Shown here piece after piece: positions 1-7,998 of a stretch of DNA of 64,000 nt. The position numbers and the translations under genes were made by a program. The notes beneath the pieces were generated by a model. It did not search any database. It had not been told where the DNA came from and saw nothing but the letters and a program-made list of their open reading frames with translations. Each line of letters opens with the position of its first letter. Position 1 is the stretch's first letter. The stretch comes from Luteimonas granuli (GTDB lineage: Bacteria > Pseudomonadota > Gammaproteobacteria > Xanthomonadales > Xanthomonadaceae), in the NCBI RefSeq assembly GCF_007795095.1, contig NZ_CP042218.1, positions 1,798,001 through 1,862,000 on the forward strand. Direction: 5' to 3'.

Positions 1-198
1 GCGGTCATGTCCTCGCTGCTGACCTACGCCGCGGCCTACGCGGTGATCTTCGGCGCCGGCAGCTGGTATCTGCTGGGCCTGGTCCGCAGGGGCCCGCAGC
101 CCTTCGAGGAGCCGCCACGCACCGAGGGCGGCGAGAAGACGCCCGCGCGCCCCCTGTCGGTGGGCGAACCCGGACACGCGCGCTCGGAGGGTCCCTGA
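1..198 (+). CDS. cydA: cytochrome bd-type ubiquinol oxidase subunit I, C-terminal fragment
   Basis: Only the last 65 codons of this gene lie in the window; the reading frame is already open at base 1 and ends at TGA 196-198. The visible part holds one hydrophobic segment (YAAAYAVIFGAGSWYLLGL), which fits the last transmembrane helix of CydA, followed by a short polar tail. The identification rests mainly on position: the stop codon overlaps the start of an unmistakable cydB (TGATG), the usual cydAB arrangement. CydA carries the quinol site and the haems of this proton-non-pumping terminal oxidase in the inner membrane. Whether it is a bd-I or a cyanide-insensitive CIO type cannot be told from this tail. 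Confidence 0.85.
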   Translation, partial: AVMSSLLTYAAAYAVIFGAGSWYLLGLVRRGPQPFEEPPRTEGGEKTPARPLSVGEPGHARSEGP

Positions 199-1211
199 TG
201 GACACCGCGACCTGGCTGCCGGTGGCCTGGTATTTCGTGATCGGCTTCGGCGTGCTGATGTACGTCCTGCTCGACGGCTTCGTGCTCGGCCTGGGCGTGC
301 TCGCGCCCTTCGCCGAGGACGAGGGACAGCTCGACACCATGATGAACACCGCCGCGCCGATCTGGGACGGCAACGAGACCTGGCTGGTGCTGGGCGGCAC
401 CGGGCTGCTGGCGGCCTTCCCCAGGGCCTATGCGATCCTGCTGTCGGCGCTGTACCTGCCGGTGCTGGCCATGCTGGTCGCGCTGATCTTCCGCGGGGTG
501 GCCTTCGAGTTCCGGTTCAAGGCGCGCAGGGGCAAGCGGTTCTGGGGCGGCGCCTTCGCCGTGGGCTCGATGGTGGCGTCGTTCTCCCAGGGCGTGATCC
601 TCGGCGCCCTGGTCGAGGGCATGCCGCTGGAGGAGGGCCGGTACCTCGGCGGCGCCTTCGCCTGGTTCAGCCCGTTCTCGATGCTGACGGGCGCATCCGT
701 GATGTGCGGCTACGCGCTGCTGGGCGCCGGCTGGCTGATCCTGAAGACGGAAGGCAGGCTGCAGCAGGTGGCGCGCACCACCACCCGGCCGCTGGTGCTG
801 GTGGCGGTGATGTCGATGGGCCTGGTCAGCGCCTGGCTGCCCTTCCTGGACTCGCGGATCATGGCGCGCTGGTTCGAGGGCGGGAACTTCTGGTGGCTGG
901 CGCCGGTGCCGCTGCTCGCGCTGCTGAACGCGTTCATGCTGTGGCGCGCGGCGATGGAGGAAGGTCGCGATGCCCGGCCATTCCTGTTGACGCTGAGCTT
1001 CTTCGTGCTCGGCTACGCCGGCCTGGTGATCGGCATCTGGCCCAACATCATCCCGCCGTCGCTCAGCATCTGGGACGCGTCCTCGCCGCCTTCGAGCCAG
1101 GGCTTCACCCTGGTCGGCCTCGCCATCCTGCTGCCGATCGTCCTCGGCTACACGGCGTGGTCGTACTCGGTGTTCCGCGGCAAGGTGCGGGCCGACGCCG
1201 GCTATCACTGA
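198..1211 (+). CDS. cydB: cytochrome bd-type ubiquinol oxidase subunit II
   Basis: A 337-residue integral membrane protein with about eight to nine hydrophobic helices, the usual size and topology of CydB/CioB. The N-terminal region has the family pattern YVLLDGFVLGLGVL and then APIWDGNETWLVLGG, which is strongly conserved in subunit II. CydB pairs with CydA to form the quinol oxidase that reduces oxygen to water, useful at low oxygen or under respiratory stress. The start ATG at 198 shares bases with the cydA stop, so the two are translationally coupled. No cydX-like small ORF with a clear ribosome binding site is seen in the 108 bases after the stop. Confidence 0.96.
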   Translation: MDTATWLPVAWYFVIGFGVLMYVLLDGFVLGLGVLAPFAEDEGQLDTMMNTAAPIWDGNETWLVLGGTGLLAAFPRAYAILLSALYLPVLAMLVALIFRGVAFEFRFKARRGKRFWGGAFAVGSMVASFSQGVILGALVEGMPLEEGRYLGGAFAWFSPFSMLTGASVMCGYALLGAGWLILKTEGRLQQVARTTTRPLVLVAVMSMGLVSAWLPFLDSRIMARWFEGGNFWWLAPVPLLALLNAFMLWRAAMEEGRDARPFLLTLSFFVLGYAGLVIGIWPNIIPPSLSIWDASSPPSSQGFTLVGLAILLPIVLGYTAWSYSVFRGKVRADAGYH

Positions 1212-1319
1212 CGCGCAATCCACCCGCGCGCGATCGCATGCAGCCGTGTCCGCGGAGCGCAGCCGCGCGCTTGCTTTATGCTTCCCCGGGACGCGTGCGC
1301 CCGCCCGCCGGATCTGCAG

Positions 1320-1592
1320 ATGCAAGCCTTCGTCTACAAGAGCCTGAAAAAGGCCGATACCTACGTCTATCTTGCCGGCCGCGAAGATTTCGGCCGCATC
1401 CCGGACCCGGTCCGCGCCGGACTCGGGGAACTGCGCTTCGTGCTCGAGGTCGCGCTGGTGCCCGGTCGCCGACTGGCGCGCGAGGATGCGGATGTCGTCC
1501 GCGCCAACCTCGTGAGCCGCGGCTTCCATCTGCAGATGCCGCCGCGCGCCGACGCCGATCCGCTCACCGGCGACTGGGGTACGGATGCCTGA
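1320..1592 (+). CDS. YcgL family protein
   Basis: A 90-residue protein whose N-terminus MQAFVYKSLKKADTYVYLAG is the hallmark of the YcgL (UPF0745) family. The family is small, cytoplasmic, about 85-110 residues long and has no firmly established biochemical role. An upstream in-frame ATG at 1278 would add 14 residues (PRDACARPP...) that do not look like the family, so the ATG at 1320 is preferred. The gene overlaps the next one by eight bases, so they are probably co-transcribed. Family membership is secure; the function is unknown. Confidence 0.88.
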   Translation: MQAFVYKSLKKADTYVYLAGREDFGRIPDPVRAGLGELRFVLEVALVPGRRLAREDADVVRANLVSRGFHLQMPPRADADPLTGDWGTDA

Positions 1593-4500
1593 GCCCGACG
1601 CAATGAAGTCCTGGCTGCTGTTCTCCGGCGGCGTCGCGCTTGCGTTCCTTGCCGGCGCGGTCCCCGAAGGCGCCGCGGTTGCCGCCTGGCTGGCGCAGCC
1701 GGCATTCGCGCTCGGCCTGCGTGGCCTGCGCGGTGGCGGGTTTCCTGCCGGCACCGCCCTGCGCCGGGACCTGCTGGCAGTGCTGCTGCTGTGGGCCCTG
1801 GCCATGACGGCCACGGCGCTGCTGGCGGCCTGGCCGCTTTCGGCCCTGCTGCAGAGTCGGGGCGCCTCGTCGGGCGCGGTGCTCGCGCTCAGCGCCGGCA
1901 CCGGCCTCGGCGTGATCGCGCTGTGGCGGTTGTGGCCGCTGTGGGCGATGGCGGAGGGCGAGGGCGGTCGCGGGCTGTCCGGCCACTGGCAGGCGCTGGA
2001 CGGATACGAGGGCTGGAGCTGGCGCGGCCTCGGCGCCGCGCTGGCCCTGGCGGTGGTGCTCGGTCTGGGGCTGGTCCTGGCCTGGCCGGGCCTGCTGGAC
2101 GGCGTCGCGCGCTGGCCGCTGGCCGCGATCGCGGCGGTGGCCTGGCCGCTGCTGCACCTGGTCGTGGCGCGCACGCCGCTGCCTGCGACCGGACTGCAGG
2201 TGGTGGACATGCCGGAGCCGGCGCAGCCGACGGCGGCGGAGGACGGCGATGGCGTGGACCCGGTCGCGGCGCTGTACGCCGCCGCCCGCGGTGGCCGCGT
2301 CGAGCGTGCCCTGGCCCTGCTTGATGCCGGCGTCGACCCGCACGCACTGCCCGACCCGGCAGACCGCGACCAGCGCGCGCTGGCGGTGCTGGCCGCGGTG
2401 CTGCCCGATCTGCGCCTGCTGCGCGCCCTGATCGCGCGCGGCGTGGACCTGAACCAGGCCCATGCCGGCCTGACGCCGCTGCTCGCGGCGACCCGCGACA
2501 GCTGGCACGGCCGCCCCGAGGCGGTGATGACCCTGCTCGCCAACGGCGCCGACCCCCGCGTCGCCGACCGCGAAGGCAACACGCCGTTGCATCACGCCGC
2601 GCGCAGCTCCGATCCCGGCGTTGCCGCCCTGCTGCGCGATGCCGCCGCCGAGATCGATGCGCGCAATGCCGAAGGTGTCACCCCGCTGGGCATCGCCTGC
2701 GGCTGCGGCAACTGGCGCCTTGCGAAATTCCTGCTCGAGCGCGGCGCGCGCGCCGAGCCCGCGGGCGGCTCGCCGCCGCTGCTGGCCGCGGCCGGCGGCG
2801 AGGACGACGACGTCGCCGGCGTCGAGCTGCTGCTCAGGCACAAGGCCAGGGTGGACGCACGCGACGCCCGCGGACGCAGCGCCCTGCACGAGGCCGCACT
2901 GGCCGGCCATGCCGGGATCATCGCCGCCCTGCTTGCCGCCCGCGCCGACGCCGACGCCCGCGACGCCCGCGGCCGCAGTCCGCTGCACGAATCCGCGGCC
3001 GGCGGCCACGCCGCGGCGCTGGACCTGCTCGCCGGCGTCGCCGACGTGCACGCGATCGATGGTGACGGTCGCAACGCCCTGCACCTCGTCGCCCTCTGCG
3101 ACTCCGGCACGGCCGCGCTGGCCGAGCGTCTGCTGGAGCTCGGAGTCGATGCCGGCCTCGCCGACGGCGAAGACAAGCGCCCGGTCGACCATGCCGCCGC
3201 GGCCGGGCGCTGGGCGATGGTGGCCGCGCTCGATCCCGCGCATCCGCTGCCGGCCAGCGTGCTGGGCGGCGACAGCACGCTGCCGCCCGATCGCCCGCCG
3301 CTGGAGGTGTTGCGCGGGCGTCTGGCCGAGGGCGATCTCGAAGGCCTCGAGCCGCTGGCCCGACTGCTGACTCCGGCCGAGCTCGGCGGCCTGCTGCTGG
3401 ATGGCGCCACCGCGCCCGCGCCGGCGCGGATCGAATGGCTGCTGCTCAACGGCGCCGATCCCGAGGCGCGCGCCGAGGGCCAGGACACCGCGCTGCTGCG
3501 GCTGCTCGACCGCGGCGCCGCGGCGGTGCCGGCCGCCCAGGCCCTGCTCCGCGGCGGTGCCTCGCCCGCGGGTGCAGGCGGCCTGGCACGCTTCCTCGAC
3601 GCCTGCGTGCGCGAGGACCGGGCCGCGCGAGGGCTGGAGCAGTTCGCGCTGGAACTCGTCGAGCGCGGCGCCGATGCCTCCGCCACGTCGCCGGCCGGCG
3701 ATCCCCCGGCGGCGCTCGCCGTCCGCCTGGGCTGGATGCGTCTGCTCGAGCGTCTGGTGGCCGACGGCGTCGACCTCGACCGCCGCGACGCCCACGGAAT
3801 GACCGCCCTGCATCTGGCGGCGGCCCTGGCCCGCGAACCGGCACTGAGGCTGCTGGTCAAGGGCGGCGCCTCGCCGGACGTGCGCGCCGCCGACGGTCAG
3901 ACGCCGCTCGGCGTGGCGCTGTCCGCCGGCCGCCGCGATCTCGCCGACTGGCTGGACTGGCGCGGCTGGACGCTGCCGCGACGCCTTCTCGAGGCCAGCG
4001 ACCTGCCGGCAGCGGCGATGGCCGGAGATGCCGGCGCGGTGAAGCGCCTGCTGGATCTCGGGTTCCCCGTCGATGCCGCCGACGAGAAGGGCTGTACCGC
4101 CCTGCTGCGCGCGGCCGGCGGTGGCCACGCCGAGGTCCTGGAGCTGCTGCTTGAGCGGGGCGCCGACCCGCAGCGCGCCGCGGATACCGGCGCCACCCCG
4201 CTGTCGGCCGCGGTGAGCATGCGCCACGGGGCCATCGTCGAGCGCCTGCTCGCCGCCCGGGTCCCGCTCGAACACCGCCTGCCGGGCGAAGTGACCGTGC
4301 TGATGCTGGCCGCCGCGCTCGGCCTGCCGGACATCTGCGCGCGCCTGCTCACCGCGGGCGCCAACATCCAGGCCACGGACGCGCAGGGCCTGACGCCGCT
4401 GCACTGCGCCGCGCTCCATGGCTTCACCGCGCGCGACCGCCCGCGTCTGCTGGCGCTGTTCGACACCCTGCTGCTGGCCGGCGCCGAAGCCGACGCCGCG

Positions 4501-4854
4501 GCCGCCGGCGGCGTGACCCCGCTGCTGCTGCTGCTGGGCGCGCGCGCCGAGCCGGGCACCGCCTGCGACGAGGACGTGGTGCTGGCCGCGGTCGATCGGC
4601 TGCTGGACGAGCACACGCGTCTCGACGCCCAGGATCCGCGCGGCTTCGGTCCGCTGCACCTGACCGCGCTGCACGGCCTGCTGCGCCTCGCCCGGCACCT
4701 GCTCCGCGCCGGCTGCGACCCCGAGCTGCGCGATGCCCTCAACCGCACGCCGCGCGAAGTCGCGGTGATGCGAGGTTTCATCGACGTGGCCGCCGAGTTC
4801 GCGCCGGCGCCGACCGGCGTTTCCATGGCGCGGTTCCTGCGCGATCGCGGCTGA
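1585..4854 (+). CDS. large membrane-anchored ankyrin-repeat protein
   Basis: A 1089-residue protein. Roughly the first 200 residues contain about five hydrophobic segments (for example LLAVLLLWALAMTATALLAA and ALALAVVLGLGLVLAWPGL). The rest is a long run of ankyrin repeats with typical cores such as GNTPLHHAAR, GRSALHEAALAGHAGIIAAL, GMTALHLAAA, GCTALLRAAGGGHAEVLELL and GFGPLHLTALHGL. The architecture suggests an inner-membrane anchor holding a large protein-binding solenoid, probably cytoplasmic. Similar big ankyrin proteins are common in xanthomonads, but partners are unknown. An alternative start at the ATG 1603 (MKSWLLFSGG) would remove six residues. It ends shortly before an intergenic repeat element and is convergent with rho. 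Confidence 0.85.
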   Translation: MPEPDAMKSWLLFSGGVALAFLAGAVPEGAAVAAWLAQPAFALGLRGLRGGGFPAGTALRRDLLAVLLLWALAMTATALLAAWPLSALLQSRGASSGAVLALSAGTGLGVIALWRLWPLWAMAEGEGGRGLSGHWQALDGYEGWSWRGLGAALALAVVLGLGLVLAWPGLLDGVARWPLAAIAAVAWPLLHLVVARTPLPATGLQVVDMPEPAQPTAAEDGDGVDPVAALYAAARGGRVERALALLDAGVDPHALPDPADRDQRALAVLAAVLPDLRLLRALIARGVDLNQAHAGLTPLLAATRDSWHGRPEAVMTLLANGADPRVADREGNTPLHHAARSSDPGVAALLRDAAAEIDARNAEGVTPLGIACGCGNWRLAKFLLERGARAEPAGGSPPLLAAAGGEDDDVAGVELLLRHKARVDARDARGRSALHEAALAGHAGIIAALLAARADADARDARGRSPLHESAAGGHAAALDLLAGVADVHAIDGDGRNALHLVALCDSGTAALAERLLELGVDAGLADGEDKRPVDHAAAAGRWAMVAALDPAHPLPASVLGGDSTLPPDRPPLEVLRGRLAEGDLEGLEPLARLLTPAELGGLLLDGATAPAPARIEWLLLNGADPEARAEGQDTALLRLLDRGAAAVPAAQALLRGGASPAGAGGLARFLDACVREDRAARGLEQFALELVERGADASATSPAGDPPAALAVRLGWMRLLERLVADGVDLDRRDAHGMTALHLAAALAREPALRLLVKGGASPDVRAADGQTPLGVALSAGRRDLADWLDWRGWTLPRRLLEASDLPAAAMAGDAGAVKRLLDLGFPVDAADEKGCTALLRAAGGGHAEVLELLLERGADPQRAADTGATPLSAAVSMRHGAIVERLLAARVPLEHRLPGEVTVLMLAAALGLPDICARLLTAGANIQATDAQGLTPLHCAALHGFTARDRPRLLALFDTLLLAGAEADAAAAGGVTPLLLLLGARAEPGTACDEDVVLAAVDRLLDEHTRLDAQDPRGFGPLHLTALHGLLRLARHLLRAGCDPELRDALNRTPREVAVMRGFIDVAAEFAPAPTGVSMARFLRDRG

Positions 4855-4924
4855 GCCGCGGCCGCGTCCACCGCGGCCGATGAGCTTCCGCGGAAGGACC
4901 GCGGGTGGAAGAAGGGCCAAAAAA

Positions 4925-5500
4925 GGTTCTTCTCCCAACTCCGGGGCGATGGTGTCGCGTCCCGGTTGCTCCGCTGTGACTCCGCGCTGCCCGTCCCGCG
5001 TGCAGGGGGTGTGCTCCCCCGGCAGTCTCCGCGTCCTGCTACCACTGCCGGCCGCCGGCCATCCATGGCCGGCTGTCCGCACACCCCCTGCACGCGGGAC
5101 GGGCTCCAGCGCTCTCGGGCTTCGGAACGGAAATCACGAGCAAGAGCAAGAGCGGTCACGCGCTCGCCGAGCGGCTCCTGCCATGGCGACCGAACCGTCT
5201 TCGGCATCGACCTCGACATCGACCTTGTCTCGACGTCGCGTCGCCGTCGCCGTTGCTGTTGCCCTTGCTCTCCTCCAGACCGCGACCAGAGATCGGGCCC
5301 GCTGCGGAGGCCGGGGGGATGCCCAGAGCCGGCCATGGATGGCCGGCGGCCGGATTCGGTAGCAGGACGCGCACGCTTCCGGCTGGGCATCCCCCCGGCC
5401 TCCGCGGTGGGCTGCGACCAGCTCACTGGAGCGGCGGCCCCGGCCTCCGCGGCGGGCGGCGCGAACCTCGACGGAGCGCCCCTCACTTGGGAGAAGAACC
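4925..5500. repeat. structured intergenic repeat element, copy 1 (576 bp, inverted relative to copy 2)
   Basis: This fills most of the gene-free stretch 4855-5547 between two convergent genes. It is bounded by inverted 14-base ends, GGTTCTTCTCCCAA at 4925-4938 and its complement at 5487-5500, each next to a homopolymer A/T tract. Inside are two large palindromic modules. Module A (4990-5103) has perfect 24-base arms. Module B (5297-5412) has 30-base arms, 28 Watson-Crick pairs plus two G-T pairs. Each module holds an inner hairpin based on GCCGGCCATCCATGGCCGGC and a shared segment GGTAGCAGGACGCG, and the two modules lie in opposite orientation. A reverse-complement copy with very similar sequence lies at 59582-60111. 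Copy 1 is 46 bases longer; a 19-base direct repeat with one mismatch (5394-5412 and 5438-5456, period 44) explains most of this. Short open frames here do not look like genes. Confidence 0.9.
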
Positions 5501-5526
5501 AAAAAAACGCCCCGCGGTGCGGGGCG
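5501..5526 (-). terminator. Rho-independent terminator downstream of rho
   Basis: Read on the minus strand, an eight-base G/C stem (CGCCCCGC / GCGGGGCG, plus-strand positions 5508-5515 and 5519-5526) with a three-base loop is followed by seven T residues (plus-strand A-run 5501-5507). It lies 22 bases beyond the rho stop codon. The T-tract abuts the terminal repeat of the intergenic element, the same arrangement as at copy 2. Confidence 0.88.
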
Positions 5527-5547
5527 TTTCCTCCAGGCCGGGCCGGC

Positions 5548-7306
5548 TCAGCGCTTCATCGAAGCGAAGAACTCGTCGTTGGACTTGGTGGTCTTCATCT
5601 TGTCCAGCAGGAATTCCATCGCCGCGATCTCGTCCATCGGATGCAGCAGCTTCCGCAGGATCCAGATCTTCTGCAGCAGCTCCGGCTCGATCAGGTAGTC
5701 CTCGCGGCGCGTACCGGACTGGTTGACGTTGATCGCCGGATAGACGCGCTTCTCGGTGATGCGGCGGTCCAGGTGCACCTCGGAGTTGCCGGTGCCCTTG
5801 AATTCCTCGTAGATCACCTTGTCCATCGCGCTGCCGGTGTCGACCAGGGCGGTGGCGATGATGGTCAGCGAACCGCCTTCCTCGACGTTGCGCGCCGCGC
5901 CGAAGAAGCGCTTCGGGCGATGCAGCGCGTTGGCGTCGACGCCGCCGGTCAGGACCTTGCCGCTGGAAGGAAGGACGTTGTTGTAGGCGCGTGCCAGGCG
6001 GGTGATGGAGTCGAGCAGGATCACCACGTCCTTCTTGTGCTCGACCAGGCGCTTGGCGCGCTCGATCACCATCTCCGCGACCTGCACGTGGCGCGCGGCC
6101 GGCTCGTCGAAGGTCGAGCTGATGACTTCGCCGCGCACGGTGCGCTGCATCTCGGTCACTTCCTCGGGCCGCTCGTCGATGAGCAGCACGATGAGGTGCA
6201 CGTCGGGATGGTTGTAGGTGATGGCGCTGGCGATCTGCTGCATCATGATCGTCTTGCCCGCCTTGGGCGGCGAGACGATCAGCGAGCGCTGGCCCTTGCC
6301 CTGCGGCGCCATGAGATCGAGGATGCGGCCGGCGATGTCCTCGCTGGAGCCGTCCCCGCGCTCGAGCTTGAACTTCTTGCGCGGGAACAGCGGCGTCAGG
6401 TTCTCGAACAGCACCTTGTTCTTCGACGCTTCCAGCGGCTCGCCGTTGATGGTGTCGACGACGTTGAGCGCGAAGTAGCGCTCGCCGTCCTTCGGCCAGC
6501 GGATGCGGCCGGAGAGGTGGTCGCCGGTGCGCAGGTTGAAGCGGCGGATCTGGCTGGGCGAGATGTAGGTGTCGTCCGGGCCGGCGAGGTAGCTCGCCTC
6601 GGCCGCGCGCAGGAAGCCGAAGCCGTCGGGCAGGATCTCGAGCACGCCGTCGGCGACGACGCCCTCGCCGTGGCGGGTCAGCACCTTGAGCAGGGCGAAG
6701 ATCACGTCCTGCTTGCGGGCGCGGGCAACGCCCTCGTGGATGCCCAGCTGCTCGGCGATCTCCAGCAGCTTGTGCGCGGGCATGCGCTTGAGGTCGGACA
6801 GCGAGTACTGCGGGAAGCCCTCGGGGATGTTCGGCGGCGGCAGGCGGTTGGCCTGGTCGTTGTTCTCGGTGGGCAGGCCATCGTCGCGGGGACGATCGCC
6901 ACGCTGGCGGTCGCGGCGGTTCTTGAAACGCTCGCGGCGGCCGCCCTGGCCCTGTTGCTGCTGGCCGCCAGGCTGTTGCTGGCCGCCATGCTGCTGGCGC
7001 TGGCCGCTCTCGTGGCCCTGCTGGCGCTCACCGCCGCCGGAGGATGCGTCCGCATCGCCCTGGGGCGCGGGGGCGGAGGCCGGGATCGCGGCCGGCGCAG
7101 GGGGGCGCAGCCGGAGCCGGAGCGGGCGCCGGAGGCGCCTTCGCGGCCACGACCGGCAGCTCGGCCTGGACGGGCTGTGCGGCGGGCGCGGAGGACACGG
7201 AGGACTGGGTCGGGGCGTCGGCCGGAGTGGCGGCGGCCTTGGTCGCGCGCGGCTTGCGCACGCGCTTCGCGGCGGTGTCGCCGGAATCGGAAGGATTGTC
7301 TGACAA
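5548..7306 (-). CDS. rho: transcription termination factor Rho (apparent one-base frameshift)
   Basis: Rho is the hexameric RNA helicase that ends transcription. The main frame has the RNA-binding fold ([21 protein letters not shown]), the P-loop SPPKAGKT, the [10 protein letters not shown] segment and the late motif [20 protein letters not shown]. The natural start appears to be TTG at 7306, giving (M)[19 protein letters not shown], with GAGG suitably spaced upstream. That frame joins the catalytic frame only if one base is dropped from the six-G run at 7100-7105 (plus strand), which would give about 585 residues. Since Rho is normally important or essential, a sequencing or assembly error is likely. 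Between the N-terminus and the RNA-binding domain is a disordered stretch rich in Gln, Gly and Arg ([20 protein letters not shown]). A strong terminator follows. Confidence 0.93.
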
Positions 7307-7465
7307 GTGCGGAACCTCGCTTGCTGCGAGCGCCCTGTGCGGGCGGCGTGCGGGATGGGCTGGGTGGGGTGTTGCAGAAGGTGCGGCATCGCGATCGCGC
7401 GCCGGGGTACCGCGGAAACTAGCACTCCCGGCCTGCGACGGCAAGCCGGGAGGGGGCGGCGGCCC

Positions 7466-7792
7466 TCAGAGGGCCTTGTCGATCATCTGCGCAAGGACCG
7501 GCTTGCCGACGGCGCCGATCTGGGTGGCCTGGACCTGGCCGTCCTTGAACAGCAGGAGCATCGGGATCGAGCGCACGTGGTATTTCAGGGCGGTGGCCTG
7601 GTTCCTGTCCACGTCGACCTTCACCACCTTGGCGCGGCCGGCGTACTCGGAGGCGAGTTCGTCCAGGGCGGGGGCGATCATCTTGCACGGACCGCACCAG
7701 GGCGCCCAGAAATCGACCAGGACCGGCTCGCTCGAGGCGAGGACGGTGGCGTCGAAATCGGCGTCGCTGGCGTGGATGACGGCTTGGCTCAC
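7466..7792 (-). CDS. trxA: thioredoxin
   Basis: A 108-residue single-domain thioredoxin with the redox motif WCGPC (Cys33 and Cys36) and the cis-proline at residue 77 in RSIPMLLLF. It reduces disulfides in cytoplasmic proteins such as ribonucleotide reductase, using electrons from thioredoxin reductase. The start is GTG at 7792, preceded by AGGAG seven bases upstream. It is transcribed divergently from rhlB and lies upstream of rho in the same direction, the gene order trxA-rho with rhlB opposite that is common in gammaproteobacteria. Confidence 0.97.
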   Translation of the reverse strand: MSQAVIHASDADFDATVLASSEPVLVDFWAPWCGPCKMIAPALDELASEYAGRAKVVKVDVDRNQATALKYHVRSIPMLLLFKDGQVQATQIGAVGKPVLAQMIDKAL

Positions 7793-7998
7793 GGGGGTCT
7801 CCTGCGTGGGGGCGGCCTGCCCGGCCCCGGCCTGCGGGGCGGCTCGCGGCCGCGGTAGCTGCTAAACTTGGGCGGTTCGCGGCCAGGTTCAAGTGGCGGC
7901 CCCGTCGGAGGGGGCACGCCGCCGCGCATTCTCCTACGGCAGTCTGATCGGCTGCCGCCTTCCACGCAAGCGCGCCCCGCCGCGCAGACTTCCGACGC

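Noticed and set aside
36-2582. Long minus-strand open frame opposite cydB, YcgL and the ankyrin gene
   Set aside because: GC-rich DNA gives long antisense frames; the product is Arg/Ala/Ser-rich low-complexity with no domain, and real genes cover the region on the other strand.
1564-5082. 1172-codon minus-strand frame antisense to the ankyrin gene
   Set aside because: Its Gln/Arg/Gly-rich sequence is the complement of ankyrin codons; no ribosome binding site or family match.
5134-5502. Small proteins encoded inside repeat copies 1 and 2
   Set aside because: Several frames are open on both strands because the repeat is GC-rich and palindromic; none has a ribosome binding site, and the copies keep stems rather than codons.
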